Source: Devosia soli (lineage in GTDB: Bacteria; Pseudomonadota; Alphaproteobacteria; Rhizobiales; Devosiaceae). Taken from it: 64,000 bases of DNA. Of the stretch, positions 51,801-61,257 are shown one piece after another (position 1 is the first letter of the stretch; every line of letters begins with the position of its first letter). The notes under the pieces were generated by a model. That model did no database searches, had not been told where the DNA came from, and saw nothing but the letters and a program-made list of their open reading frames with translations. The translations under genes were made by a program, and so were the position numbers. The stretch covers positions 1 to 64,000 of the forward strand of contig NZ_LAJG01000015.1 of NCBI RefSeq assembly GCF_000970455.1, given 5' to 3'.

Positions 51801-53308
51801 CAGGCGGTTCCCTTCAATGCGCCGAAGCGTTCTTTGAGCATGCGCGCGGCATCAGCCTGGCGGCGCAGGATTTTGTCGAAAATGTCTGAGAGACGCTGGG
51901 CGTCCTGCCGATAGCCGGCAATGGCCGCGTTCAGCGGCTCCGGCGCTGGCCCACCAAAGCGGGTGCGCACGGCAACGAAATATTCGGGCGAGACAATCTC
52001 GGCAAAACTGGTCTCATCAAGCGAAGAAGAACGCCCGGTCGCCTTCTCGAAAGCCAAAGTGAATGGTCCAAAACCATCGTTGACGAGATCGCCGCCCATC
52101 GCGACAACGGCTTTGGCAACGGACGCCGCGATCTCGTGGCCCTCGCGGAAGGACAGCCCTTCGCGGCGTACGAGGGAGTCGGCCAGTTCGGTAATGGTGA
52201 TGCAGGAGCGCGCAATATTGTCCCGCACACGTTTGGGATCGATGCGGATTTGTTCGACCAGTGCCGCGAGGAGATCAAGCACGCGATAGGCCGAAGAAAA
52301 CGCCTGATAGCCCATGGCCTGCGTTTCGCCCTCACTGTCGTTCATGTCGGTGAAGGGCGTATTGTGCATCACCGTAAGCATGGCCTGTGCCCGGCCGGCC
52401 GTCTGGCTCGCCAGATGCCGCAAATGCTCGATCGGCACTGGATTGCGCTTTTGTGGCATGATCGAAGAAATCTGTACGAGGCTATTGGGCACATAGATCT
52501 GCCCCACCTCAAAGCTGGTCCAGACCTGAAAGTCCTGGATCGGCCGCCCCAGATGCAGAAACAGCAACTGAATGGCCGAATAGGTCGAGGTGATGTAATC
52601 CACCCCGGCAATGCACGAATAAGAATTCTGCAGCGGCGCCTCAAAGCCGAGGAGTTCGGCGACAAGCCCGCGATCGGTGGGAAAACCAGTCGTTGTGATC
52701 GCAGCCGCGCCCATGGGCGAGAGCTCGACGATCCGATAAGCTTCAAAGAGCCTTTCGATATCGCGCCCGACGAACTCGACAATGGCTGATAGATAATGCC
52801 CAAAGGTCGTCGGCTGCGCTGGCTGCCCGTGGGTATAGGCGACGATCAGCGTCTCCTTTTCGCGCTCCGCCGCTTCGATCAGCGTCGCGTGCAGTCTGAG
52901 CGCTTTGCCGATCAAGACATTGAGCCGCTCGCGCAGCCCAAGCTTGAAGAGCGTGTGGTCGATATCGTTGCGGGAGCGTGCAGTATGAAGGCGTCCGCCA
53001 AGATCAGGCCCGACGCGCTTTTTCAGCTCCTTCTCGATGAGGAAGAAGAAGTCTTCCACCTCACCGGTATAGACGAGCGTTGTGGGATCGATCTCGGCAT
53101 CGATGCTCTCGAGCGCCACGGCAATGTCGCGGGCCTGATCGGCACTCAGAATTCCGGTCTCGGCCAGCATGACGAGATGCGCGCGGTCGATGGAGCGGAA
53201 CCCCTCGACATGGTGGTCCTTGGCACCATCAAAGAGCGGCGCCAGAACGGTTTCCTTATAGACCGGATCGGGGAAGACCGAATTGTCGGCTGCACGTGGA
53301 TCGATCAT
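51800..53308 (-). CDS. Argininosuccinate lyase homologue (fumarase/aspartase superfamily)
   Basis: A 502-residue lyase. The superfamily signatures are HTARSRND (108-115), THGQPAQPTT with the catalytic-type His160, and SSIMPQKRNP (281-290) with the catalytic Ser loop. Residue choices such as TSTYSAI and the VPIEHLR after the signature differ from housekeeping ArgH, and it lies inside a sugar ABC operon, between permease and ATPase genes. It therefore probably cleaves another C-N or C-O bond of a substrate-derived compound rather than argininosuccinate. Its ATG is 3 bases after the permease stop. Confidence 0.88.
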   Translation of the reverse strand: MIDPRAADNSVFPDPVYKETVLAPLFDGAKDHHVEGFRSIDRAHLVMLAETGILSADQARDIAVALESIDAEIDPTTLVYTGEVEDFFFLIEKELKKRVGPDLGGRLHTARSRNDIDHTLFKLGLRERLNVLIGKALRLHATLIEAAEREKETLIVAYTHGQPAQPTTFGHYLSAIVEFVGRDIERLFEAYRIVELSPMGAAAITTTGFPTDRGLVAELLGFEAPLQNSYSCIAGVDYITSTYSAIQLLFLHLGRPIQDFQVWTSFEVGQIYVPNSLVQISSIMPQKRNPVPIEHLRHLASQTAGRAQAMLTVMHNTPFTDMNDSEGETQAMGYQAFSSAYRVLDLLAALVEQIRIDPKRVRDNIARSCITITELADSLVRREGLSFREGHEIAASVAKAVVAMGGDLVNDGFGPFTLAFEKATGRSSSLDETSFAEIVSPEYFVAVRTRFGGPAPEPLNAAIAGYRQDAQRLSDIFDKILRRQADAARMLKERFGALKGTA

Positions 53309-53311
53309 GGT

Positions 53312-54163
53312 CTAACCCTTGAGGCCGGCCAGCATGACGCCACGAACGATGTAGCGCTGGAGAAGAAGGAAGACGAGGAGCGTCGGGATGGTGCCGATGG
53401 CGGCCCCGGTCATGATCAGCTCCCACTGGATGGACGCCTCGGCCGAGAAACTCGAGATGCCGACAGGCAGCGTATAGAGTTCCTTGGAGGTCGTGACGAT
53501 CAGCGGCCAGAAAAAGGCCGTCCAGTTGCCGAGGAAGGTGAAGATGGCCAAAGCCGAAATCGCCGGCACCACCATGGGCATGGCAATCTTCCACCAGATG
53601 GTGAATTCGTTGAGCCCATCGACACGAGCGGCTTCGAGGAAATCGTTGGGCACGCCTTCGAAGAACTGCTTCATGAGGAATGTGCCGAAGGCCGTCATCA
53701 TGCCGGGAAACATGATGCCCCAATAGGAATTCAGCCAACCGAGCTGGCTCGACATCAGGTACCACGGGATCACCAGCATTTCGGTGGGGATCATAAGCGT
53801 CGACAGGATGGCGAGGAAAATAAAATAGCGACCGCGGAATTCGAATTTGGCCAGCGTGTAGCCGACGAGGCTGTCGAAGAATACGTTCGAGATCGTCACC
53901 GTAACGGCAATGATGGTCGAGTTGAGGAACCACTGCATGAAGCGGCCATCGCCCAAGACCTTGATATAATTGTCAAAGGTCGGCGCCGCCGGGATCAGCC
54001 TCAGGTCATAGACCTGTCCTGATGTCTTCAGCGAAGTCGAAAACATGAAGAGAAGCGGCGTGATCATGATCAACCCGCCGATCAGCAGCAGGGTCCAGGC
54101 AATGATGCGGCCGGGGCGGATGTCGCGGCTATTCGCCTTGAGCTCGGTTGAGGTCACGGTCAT
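53312..54163 (-). CDS. Sugar ABC transporter permease (MalG type)
   Basis: A 283-residue subunit with six membrane segments, the first at about residues 21-43 (IIAWTLLLIGGLIMITPLLF). The EAA loop is NDFLEAARVDGLNEFTIWWK followed by IAMPMV; the C-terminus is MLAGLKG. Overlaps the MalF-type gene by ATGA. Confidence 0.95.
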   Translation of the reverse strand: MTVTSTELKANSRDIRPGRIIAWTLLLIGGLIMITPLLFMFSTSLKTSGQVYDLRLIPAAPTFDNYIKVLGDGRFMQWFLNSTIIAVTVTISNVFFDSLVGYTLAKFEFRGRYFIFLAILSTLMIPTEMLVIPWYLMSSQLGWLNSYWGIMFPGMMTAFGTFLMKQFFEGVPNDFLEAARVDGLNEFTIWWKIAMPMVVPAISALAIFTFLGNWTAFFWPLIVTTSKELYTLPVGISSFSAEASIQWELIMTGAAIGTIPTLLVFLLLQRYIVRGVMLAGLKG

Positions 54164-55092
54164 TTCTTTTCCCTCAGCACATAGAGCTGGAGCAGGGATA
54201 CGATGAGCAGGATGGTGAACAGCACCACGGTCTGCGCTGCCGCATAGCCCATCTGGTAGGATGAGAAGGCGGTCTGATAGATCATTAGCACCAGCGGCTT
54301 GGTCGAATTGAGCGGCCCACCCGGATCATTCGAGGTCATATTATAGACCTGGTCGAAGATGCGCAGGAAACCGATCGAGGAGAACACGACGAGAAACACG
54401 GTGGTGGGCTTTAAAAGCGGGATAGTGATCTTTCGAAGGATTGCCCAATCCCCCAACCCGTCGATCTTGGCGGCCTCATAAAAGGTGCTGGGAATGGCGC
54501 GTAGCCCGGCCATGAAGATGATGATCTGGAACCCGAGCCCGGCCCAGATCGCCGGGATCAGGATCGAGAACAGCGCCTGGTCGACCGAGCGCAAAAATGG
54601 CTGCTGCGGAATGCCAACCGAGGACAAAAAGCCGTTGATCACCCCGATCGGCACCGGCTGGTAGAACCAGCGCCAGACCCAACCCATGGCTGCAGCCGTC
54701 GTCAGGAAAGGCAGGAAATAGAGGGCACGGATAAAACCGTGCATCAGCTTCACGCGATCGAGGTAGTAGGCGATCACGAAGGAGATGACGAGGCTCACCG
54801 GCGTGCCGATGATGAGGTAGAGAAACGTGTTCTGGAAGACTTTCCAGAAAACCGGATCGGCGAACATTTTTTGGTAGTTCGCAAAGCCGATGAACTGGGC
54901 TGGCCGCAGCAGATCCCAATTGGTCAGCGACAGCCAAAAGGCCTGGAATGTCGGATAAAAGCGGATGCCCGCATAGAAGATGATCGGCACGGCGAGAAAC
55001 GCCCAGGCCCAGATGACCCGCTTGGTGCTGATATTGAGACGGTCCCAGAAGCGAACCGGGCCTCTTTGTGAAATCGCGTTCGCCGACGCCAT
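54160..55092 (-). CDS. Sugar ABC transporter permease (MalF type)
   Basis: A 310-residue subunit. First membrane segment WAFLAVPIIFYAGIRFYPTF, EAA loop STFYEAAKIDGLGDWAILRK followed by ITIPLLKP. ATG at 55092. It follows the binding-protein gene after 127 bases that contain a strong stem-loop. Confidence 0.95.
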   Translation of the reverse strand: MASANAISQRGPVRFWDRLNISTKRVIWAWAFLAVPIIFYAGIRFYPTFQAFWLSLTNWDLLRPAQFIGFANYQKMFADPVFWKVFQNTFLYLIIGTPVSLVISFVIAYYLDRVKLMHGFIRALYFLPFLTTAAAMGWVWRWFYQPVPIGVINGFLSSVGIPQQPFLRSVDQALFSILIPAIWAGLGFQIIIFMAGLRAIPSTFYEAAKIDGLGDWAILRKITIPLLKPTTVFLVVFSSIGFLRIFDQVYNMTSNDPGGPLNSTKPLVLMIYQTAFSSYQMGYAAAQTVVLFTILLIVSLLQLYVLREKK

Positions 55093-55149
55093 GTTCGCTC
55101 CTGCGAGAAGATGCGAGGGGTTGCCTTAGCGCCAAAATATCATCGGTCA

Positions 55150-55173
55150 TCACCCCGGCGAAGGCCGGGGTGA
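55150..55173. repeat. Stem-loop between binding-protein and permease genes
   Basis: TCACCCCGGC-GAAG-GCCGGGGTGA, perfect 10-base arms. It belongs to the same general type as the repeat at 8417-8485 and sits at the position where such elements limit read-through and protect the binding-protein mRNA. Confidence 0.75.
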
Positions 55174-55219
55174 CAGTCGATGTCGTGGCGAAGTTCGCGC
55201 TCTTGAAAGAGCTTACCCC

Positions 55220-56455
55220 TTACTGACGACCCTGATCGATAATCGCCTGTTCGGCCGTAGCGGCCTGGGCAAGCGAGTCTTCGATCGACTGGCCTTCGAG
55301 CAGCACGCGATTGACCATGTCGATCGCGGTCTGGCGCTGTGCGGCTTCGTCGTAGAACTGGGTGGTCTGAGCGTATTCAAGACCCTTGAGGAACGGCCCG
55401 CGGATCGGATCGGCAAGGTTTGCTTCGGTCAGCGCCACGCCACGACGTGCCGGAAGTTCACCAACCGTTTCGAGCCAGATTTCCATCGCTTCGGGCGAGG
55501 AGATATACTGCAGGAACTTCTGCGCGGCTGCGAGCTCCTCTCCGGTCGAGGTCGCCCCGATACCGTTGGCGAAATAGCTCGAATAGTTCGAGCGCATGCC
55601 ATTGGCGTCAGCGGGCAGTTCCACCACGCCCCATTCGAACGGGTTATCGGCAAAGGCGCCGAGACGGAACGTGCCATCGATGGTCATGGCGGCAAGACCT
55701 GCGCGGAACGCCGCCTGGCCTTCATCCATGAAGCCGACGAGGCCGACCTTCTTTTCGGTTTGAAGGTCGGTATAGAACTTCAGGGCCGCAGCGCCGGCCG
55801 CGTCGTTATAGGCAACATTGCCTTCGTCATCGTAGGGGACGCCACCGTTCTGGCGCACGAGAACTTCGCGCCACCAGTGGTGATCCTGGCCGGCCATGTC
55901 CATGGTGATGCCGGCCGTCGTGATATTGCCGCTGCCATCGCGCTTGGTCGTGGCTTCGGCAACCGCCAGAAGCTCGTCGAGCGTCTGCGGCGGCTCGACA
56001 CCGGCTTCGTCGAGCAAGGCCTTGTTGTAAAAGAGTGCCAGCGAGCGCACGGCGGTCGGCAGGCCATAATAATCGTCGCCACGCTTCATTGCCGAAACGA
56101 TGGGGAAGAAGTCCGCTTCGATTTCCTCGTGCGGGAACACGGCCGGGTCGAGCGGCTGGATCAGGCCGCCATTCACGAACTGGTCAGTCCAGCCGTAAAA
56201 GAGCTGCACCACGTCCGGCCCCTGGCCGGCAACCTTGGCGGCAACGACGCGCGTCTGGTAGTCGGCATAGGGGAAAGTGGTCTGCTTGACGGTGATGTCT
56301 GGATTGGCAGCTTCGAATTTTTCGATCAGCTGGTCCATCGCCTGGACGCGGCTATCGAAGACATACTGCCAATATTCGATTTCCACGGCCTGGGCTGCGC
56401 CCATTGCGATGAAGCTGATGCCGGCAGCGAGCCCGGCTACATATGCCTTACGCAT
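55220..56455 (-). CDS. Sugar ABC transporter substrate-binding protein
   Basis: A 411-residue periplasmic receptor. Sec signal peptide MRKAYVAGLAAGISFIAMGA, cleavage near AQA-VE; mature part EIEYWQYVFDSRVQAMDQLI, with the CUT1 pattern FPYADYQTRVVAAKVAGQGP and DVVQLFYGW. The ATG at 56455 has GGAGGG 6 bases upstream; the frame is open 14 codons further. It is the first gene of the operon and faces the divergent ROK regulator. Confidence 0.95.
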   Translation of the reverse strand: MRKAYVAGLAAGISFIAMGAAQAVEIEYWQYVFDSRVQAMDQLIEKFEAANPDITVKQTTFPYADYQTRVVAAKVAGQGPDVVQLFYGWTDQFVNGGLIQPLDPAVFPHEEIEADFFPIVSAMKRGDDYYGLPTAVRSLALFYNKALLDEAGVEPPQTLDELLAVAEATTKRDGSGNITTAGITMDMAGQDHHWWREVLVRQNGGVPYDDEGNVAYNDAAGAAALKFYTDLQTEKKVGLVGFMDEGQAAFRAGLAAMTIDGTFRLGAFADNPFEWGVVELPADANGMRSNYSSYFANGIGATSTGEELAAAQKFLQYISSPEAMEIWLETVGELPARRGVALTEANLADPIRGPFLKGLEYAQTTQFYDEAAQRQTAIDMVNRVLLEGQSIEDSLAQAATAEQAIIDQGRQ

Positions 56456-56567
56456 AAAGTCCCTCCATTGGAGCGTCGACCCTCCGACGCCTCTCATCCC
56501 TTAGGACGGCAGACGCCGCCCGACAGGCCAGCAACGTCCAATATGTGACCGTCCCTTGTCAATAAAA

Positions 56568-56583
56568 TAATCTACTTGAGTTA
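56568..56583. promoter_or_regulatory. Candidate ROK-regulator operator in the divergent region
   Basis: TAATCTACTTGAGTTA lies between the binding-protein gene and the ROK gene. Its ACTTGAGTTA core recurs as the reverse complement at 63857-63872, upstream of the exported PIG-L gene; 13 of 16 positions agree. Binding by the ROK protein is inference. Confidence 0.45.
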
Positions 56584-56648
56584 TTGTGTTGCCTGGCTAG
56601 TCTTGCACCGCCCCGCCATGCTAGCGAGGCAGTGGGGGAGGCGGAAAT

Positions 56649-57872
56649 TTGAACGGCCGCAGCAAGAAAGAGCTTCGTCAACGCGTCGCTATCGGGTCCA
56701 ATCCCGAGCGCAACCGCGCGCACAATCGCCGCGTGGTGCTGGAGGTTATTCGATTCCACGAACATCTCGGCCGCACCGAGATCGCTCGACGCGCCCAGCT
56801 CACGCCCCAGGCCGTGGCCAATATTGTCGACGAGTTGCTCGAAGAAGGGCTTCTCGTTGAACTTGGTCGGCTCCGATCCGGTCGTGGACAGCCCCCCATC
56901 CAGTTCGCCGTCAATCCCAACGGCCCGATGACCGCTGGGGTCGAAATCGCCGCCGACCATATGGTGACCGCGCTTCTCGATCTTTCAGGCGGCGTGCGCG
57001 CCAAATCCATCCTGCCGCTTGAGGCCACGGGCCCCGATACCGTCCCTGACCAAGTGACAGCGGAAGTCCAGCGCCTCGAAGCCTCACTTGGCGCTGACCG
57101 CAGCAAGCTTCTCGGCATCGGCGTCGTCATGCCAGGTCCATTCGAGGTCGAGGGTATGAGCTCGGTCGGCCCCGCCACCCTTCCCGGCTGGACGGGCGTT
57201 GATGCGACTGCTCTTTTTGCCAAAGCTACGGGCCAGCAGGTCTTTGTCGAGAACGACGCCACGGCCGCTGTGGTCGGCGAACGTCTTTATGGCGCCGGTC
57301 GCCAGATCGGCAGCTTCTGTTACCTTTACTTCGGTGTCGGCCTTGGTCTCGGCGTCATCCAGGAAGGCCGCCCCTTGCGCGGCGCCTTCGGCAATGCCGG
57401 CGAAATCGGCCATGTCGGTCTCGTCCCCCGCAAGGGCAAGGTCCACTATGGCCCAGCCGGCGCACTCGAGCGTTTCGTCTCGGTCTTTGCTCTGCGCGAA
57501 CGGCTCGCCATGGCCGGCATCTATGCAGCCACTGTCGATGACATCCAGACGTTGCACGACAAGGCCGATCCGACGCTTGCCGAATGGATCGACATGGCTG
57601 CCGATTACCTTGCGCCCACCGTCGCCATGCTCGAAAACATCTTCGATCCAGAAACCGTCATTTTCGGCGGCGGCCTGCCCGATTCAGTTCTTGAAGCGGT
57701 CATCGCCGCGCTCGACCCCTTGCCCGTTTCCGTCGCAACGAGACGGCAACGCTCGCAACCCCGCGTTATCCGCGGCCAGACGGGCCAGTTGACGGCAGCG
57801 CTCGGCGCCGCCGCGCTGCCGCTCCTCGACACAGTCTCTCCCCATCTCAGCGTTTCCAACCCCGTCGGCTGA
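56649..57872 (+). CDS. ROK-family transcriptional regulator (NagC/Mlc-like) lacking zinc cysteines
   Basis: A 407-residue regulator: helix-turn-helix at about 38-60 (GRTEIARRAQLTPQAVANIV) and a ROK sugar-binding/kinase-fold domain with VFVENDATAAVVGERLYGAG and GEIGHVGLVPRKG. The zinc motif CxCGxxGC of NagC/Mlc is replaced by VHYGPAGALE, so zinc binding is lost. The TTG start at 56649 has GGAGGCGG upstream. Divergent from the ABC operon and upstream of a PIG-L gene, it likely responds to a sugar of the pathway. Confidence 0.93.
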   Translation: MNGRSKKELRQRVAIGSNPERNRAHNRRVVLEVIRFHEHLGRTEIARRAQLTPQAVANIVDELLEEGLLVELGRLRSGRGQPPIQFAVNPNGPMTAGVEIAADHMVTALLDLSGGVRAKSILPLEATGPDTVPDQVTAEVQRLEASLGADRSKLLGIGVVMPGPFEVEGMSSVGPATLPGWTGVDATALFAKATGQQVFVENDATAAVVGERLYGAGRQIGSFCYLYFGVGLGLGVIQEGRPLRGAFGNAGEIGHVGLVPRKGKVHYGPAGALERFVSVFALRERLAMAGIYAATVDDIQTLHDKADPTLAEWIDMAADYLAPTVAMLENIFDPETVIFGGGLPDSVLEAVIAALDPLPVSVATRRQRSQPRVIRGQTGQLTAALGAAALPLLDTVSPHLSVSNPVG

Positions 57873-57960
57873 CTTTTGTCACCCATGCCTCTCTCTATGA
57901 GAGACGTGTGCGATGACAGTGTGCCGTTCCAAAACGCCAATTATGAAATCTGGACGACCA

Positions 57961-60300
57961 ATGCTTACCGCTCCCGAACGCCTGCGCCGTCGCGCAGCCC
58001 AGCCCCGTCTCGTTGCTCTCGCCCGCGCCCTGTCCCGCCTCAAATCCACGGTGACGGTGATGAATACCGGCGCCCATCCCGATGACGAGCACAACGAAAT
58101 GCTCGCCGCCATGCGCCACGAAATGGGCATGCGCATCATCGTCGCCTGCTCCACCCGCGGCGAGGGCGGCCAAAATACCCTGGGGCCCGAACGCGGCGGT
58201 GCACTCGGCGTGTTGCGTTCACGCGAAATGGAAGAAGCTGCCCGTGCCCTTGATGCCGACATCGCCTGGCTCGGCCATGGTCCCGACGATCCCGTGCACG
58301 ATTTCGGCTTCTCCAAATCCGGCAAGGATACCCTCGCGCGTTGGGGGGAAGAGCGCATCATCGATCGCCTCGTCCGCGCCTATCGCCAGTTCCGCCCCGA
58401 TATTGTCATCCCCACCTTCCTCGACGTTCCCGGCCAGCACGGTCACCACCGCGCAATGACCGAGGCCGCCGAGCGCGCTCTCGCTTTCGCCGCCGATCCG
58501 GCTTACGAAACAGAAAACCTCGCGCCTTGGACCGTCACAAAATTCTGTCTCCCCGCCTGGTCCGGCGGCGGCGACACCTATGACGACGAAGTCCCCCCGC
58601 CCAAGGCCAATCTTTTCGTCACGGCCACGGGCAACGATTTCGCCACCGGCATGCCCTTCTGGCAACTCGGCGAAGTCTCCCGGGCCTTCCACGCCAGCCA
58701 GAACATGGGCCACTGGCGGCACCCCGGCGAAACAACATGGCCGCTCCACCAGGTCGGTACCGATGCACAAGGCGGACTTTTCGATGACCTGCCCAAATCG
58801 CTCAGCGATCTCGGCCCATCGCCTTATCTCGCCGCCGCCGACGCTGCCCTCGCCCAGGCCATAGCTGCGTTCCCCGATAGCACCGCCATCCTGCCCGCTC
58901 TCAGCATTGCCCGCCGCGCCATCCGCGGCGCACAGGAGGACATCGCCCCCGAGCACGCTCATCGTCTTGAGCGAAAGCTCGAAGAACTCGACGCCGCCAC
59001 CGCCATCGCCGCCGGCATCGAAATCTACGCCTCGGTCTCCTCAGCCAGCATCGCCCCCGGCGAAACAGTCGATCTCACCATCGAAGCTGAACCTGGCGAG
59101 GCCGAAAATATCCGCGTGACCCCCCTCACCTCTGACGCCTTCTTGCCCAGCGATGTGGTCAGTCTCTCTGGCGACAGTGCGACCATCGCACTCACCGCCC
59201 GCGCCGGCGCAAAGATCGAGAATGCCTTCCGCCCCGATTGGCAGAACCTTTATGCAAACGGCAATGTGTCGGTGCGCGTTGAGGCCGAGGTGAACAGCGA
59301 GGTCATCCGCTTTTTCCGCGAAACCGAAGAAGACCTGCAGCTCTCCCCCACCTATACGGTCGCGATTACCCCCGAGGCTCTTATTCTTCCGCTATCGGCC
59401 CCAGTGACGAAAACCGTCGCCCTCAAATCCGACATCGACTTCGGCCGCATTACTATCCCGAGCGCTCCCAGCCTGACCATCGAACGGGGCGAGAGCACTT
59501 TCGCCGTCAACTCCGACGTCCTCCTCACCGCCGGCCGCCACAGCCTGCCTCTCCTCGTCGATGGCGCGCCGGCCTTCGGCGTCACCCCCATCGCCTATCC
59601 GCATATCGGCCGCACCCGTTTTGCCCGCCCGCTGTCACTCGACATCCTGGCGCTGAACATGATGGTCCCCGACACTAAAATCGGTTATATCGGCGGCGGC
59701 TCCGATCGTGTCGGCCTCTGGCTCGACCGCATGGGCGCCAACATCACCGAACTCGATGCCGAAGCCCCCGCGGGCGATCTCTCGGCCTATGACACCATCG
59801 TCATCGGCATTTTCGCCTTCGGCCTCCGCCCGGACCTCAGGGCTGCAACGCAAAAACTCCACCGCTGGGTCGAGGCCGGCGGCCATCTCGTCACGCTCTA
59901 TCACCGCCCCAGCGATGGCTGGATAGCGGACGAAACACCGCCGCGCCCAATCACCATCGGCAGTCCATCACTGCGCTGGCGCACCACCAATCCCGCCGCC
60001 GAGGTGAAATTCCTCGACCCCCAGCACAAGCTCCTCATCGGCCCCAATCGCATTACCTCGGACGATTTCGCCGGCTGGGACAAGGAACGTGGGCTCTACT
60101 TCGCCTCCGCCTGGGACGACGCATATGTCCCTCTTCTCGCCATGAGCGACGCCGGTGAAGAACCCCTCATCGGCTCATTGCTTTCGGCCAAGATCGGTGC
60201 GGGTCGTCACACCCATACGAGCCTTGTTCTCCATCACCAGTTGGACAGGCTCGTCCCCGGCGCTTTCCGGCTCATGGCCAATCTTCTCCAGTCTGCCTGA
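57961..60300 (+). CDS. Long PIG-L-family deacetylase, cytosolic
   Basis: A 779-residue protein. The N-terminal 250 residues are a LmbE/PIG-L zinc hydrolase: AHPDDE at 38-43, RGEGGQN, and GQHGHH at 158-163, which supply the His/Asp zinc site for removing N-acetyl groups from amino sugars. The remaining 500 residues include beta-sandwich-like segments and a C-terminal domain (IGYIGGGSDRVGLWLDRMGA, GGHLVTLYHRPSDGW, RGLYFASAWDDAYVPLLAMS) shared with the gene at 61258. There is no signal peptide. The start at 57961 is chosen (GGA 6 bases upstream); ATGs at 57943 and 57913 are also in frame. Confidence 0.88.
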   Translation: MLTAPERLRRRAAQPRLVALARALSRLKSTVTVMNTGAHPDDEHNEMLAAMRHEMGMRIIVACSTRGEGGQNTLGPERGGALGVLRSREMEEAARALDADIAWLGHGPDDPVHDFGFSKSGKDTLARWGEERIIDRLVRAYRQFRPDIVIPTFLDVPGQHGHHRAMTEAAERALAFAADPAYETENLAPWTVTKFCLPAWSGGGDTYDDEVPPPKANLFVTATGNDFATGMPFWQLGEVSRAFHASQNMGHWRHPGETTWPLHQVGTDAQGGLFDDLPKSLSDLGPSPYLAAADAALAQAIAAFPDSTAILPALSIARRAIRGAQEDIAPEHAHRLERKLEELDAATAIAAGIEIYASVSSASIAPGETVDLTIEAEPGEAENIRVTPLTSDAFLPSDVVSLSGDSATIALTARAGAKIENAFRPDWQNLYANGNVSVRVEAEVNSEVIRFFRETEEDLQLSPTYTVAITPEALILPLSAPVTKTVALKSDIDFGRITIPSAPSLTIERGESTFAVNSDVLLTAGRHSLPLLVDGAPAFGVTPIAYPHIGRTRFARPLSLDILALNMMVPDTKIGYIGGGSDRVGLWLDRMGANITELDAEAPAGDLSAYDTIVIGIFAFGLRPDLRAATQKLHRWVEAGGHLVTLYHRPSDGWIADETPPRPITIGSPSLRWRTTNPAAEVKFLDPQHKLLIGPNRITSDDFAGWDKERGLYFASAWDDAYVPLLAMSDAGEEPLIGSLLSAKIGAGRHTHTSLVLHHQLDRLVPGAFRLMANLLQSA

Positions 60301-60301
60301 T

Positions 60302-61156
60302 ATGGAGACCAATCTATCGCGAGCCGGATATCTTTGGCTCGCGAGCGACATGGTGCTCGTGACCTTCATGACCGTGCTCGTGAAATTGGGCGGCGCCAGC
60401 TATCCCGCTGTGCAGATGGTTTTCATCCGCTCGCTCATCGGCCTTGTCAGCGTCCTCCCGCTCGCCTGGCGCCACCGCCAGGCTTTGCGAGAAACCAGGC
60501 AATGGGGCCGCCACGCCTTCCGCGTGCTCTGTAACACCCTTGCCCTTAATGCCAACTTTGCCGCGCTCACCGCCCTGCCCTTGGCCCTTGCCAATGCCAT
60601 CGGCTTCATGCGCCCGCTCGTCGTCCTGGCGCTCGCGACCTCTCTCCTTGGCGAACGATCCGGCCCCTGGCGCTGGATCGGCGCCGCCATCGGTTTTCTC
60701 GGCGTCCTCGTCATGGTCGCCCCGGGGGAAATCGCATGGAACTTCGGGCTCTTGGCCGCCCTTGCTTCGGTCCTTTTCGGTTCCCTCGCCACCGTTCAGA
60801 CCCGCGCCCTCGCCAAGGAAAACACCACCGTCCTGATGGTTTTCTACACCGTCGGCCTCACGGTCTTCACGTCCATCCCCGCCGCCGTCTCGTGGAAACC
60901 GGTCGCATCAGCCGACTGGCCACTGCTCCTTGCCATCGGCGTCCTGGCGCAGATCGGCCAATACTGTTTCCTCCGCGCCTATCAGTCGACCCCGGCCAAT
61001 CTGCTCGCCCCCGTCGGTTATCTGTCCATCGTCCTCGCCAGCCTCGCCGGATTCCTCGCCTTTGGCGAAGTGCCAGCGCCCACAACGATCATCGGCACCG
61101 CCATCATCATCGGCGCCCTGATCCTGACGACCCGCCTCGACCGCTCAGAGCCCTGA
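60302..61156 (+). CDS. DMT-family (EamA) transporter
   Basis: A 284-residue membrane protein with ten hydrophobic segments in two EamA repeats (first repeat ASDMVLVTFMTVLVKLGGAS; second FGLLAALASVLFGSLATVQT). Members export amino acids, nucleotides or metabolites. Start is one base after the PIG-L stop; the longer upstream frame overlaps the PIG-L gene and is rejected. Probably co-transcribed with the PIG-L gene. Confidence 0.9.
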   Translation: METNLSRAGYLWLASDMVLVTFMTVLVKLGGASYPAVQMVFIRSLIGLVSVLPLAWRHRQALRETRQWGRHAFRVLCNTLALNANFAALTALPLALANAIGFMRPLVVLALATSLLGERSGPWRWIGAAIGFLGVLVMVAPGEIAWNFGLLAALASVLFGSLATVQTRALAKENTTVLMVFYTVGLTVFTSIPAAVSWKPVASADWPLLLAIGVLAQIGQYCFLRAYQSTPANLLAPVGYLSIVLASLAGFLAFGEVPAPTTIIGTAIIIGALILTTRLDRSEP

Positions 61157-61161
61157 ACCCC

Positions 61162-61194
61162 AAAAAAAGACCCCCGGCCTGGCATGGCCGAGGG
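61162..61194 (-). terminator. Rho-independent terminator for the exported PIG-L gene
   Basis: Read on the minus strand, a GC-rich stem (CCCTCGGCC/GGCCGGGGG with one mismatch, 6-base loop) is followed by TCTTTTTTT. It lies 64 bases after the stop of the gene at 61258. On the plus strand it could also end the DMT transcript. Confidence 0.75.
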
Positions 61195-61257
61195 TTTCGC
61201 CGCGTTAGGAGGCACGGCAGCGGTTCGCGCTGGGAGCTTACGCGAACCGAAGGCGTA

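Noticed and set aside
52796..54022. 408-codon plus-strand frame opposite lyase and permease genes
   Set aside because: Rich in Asp, Glu, His and Arg without motifs, spans two real genes on the other strand; an antisense shadow.
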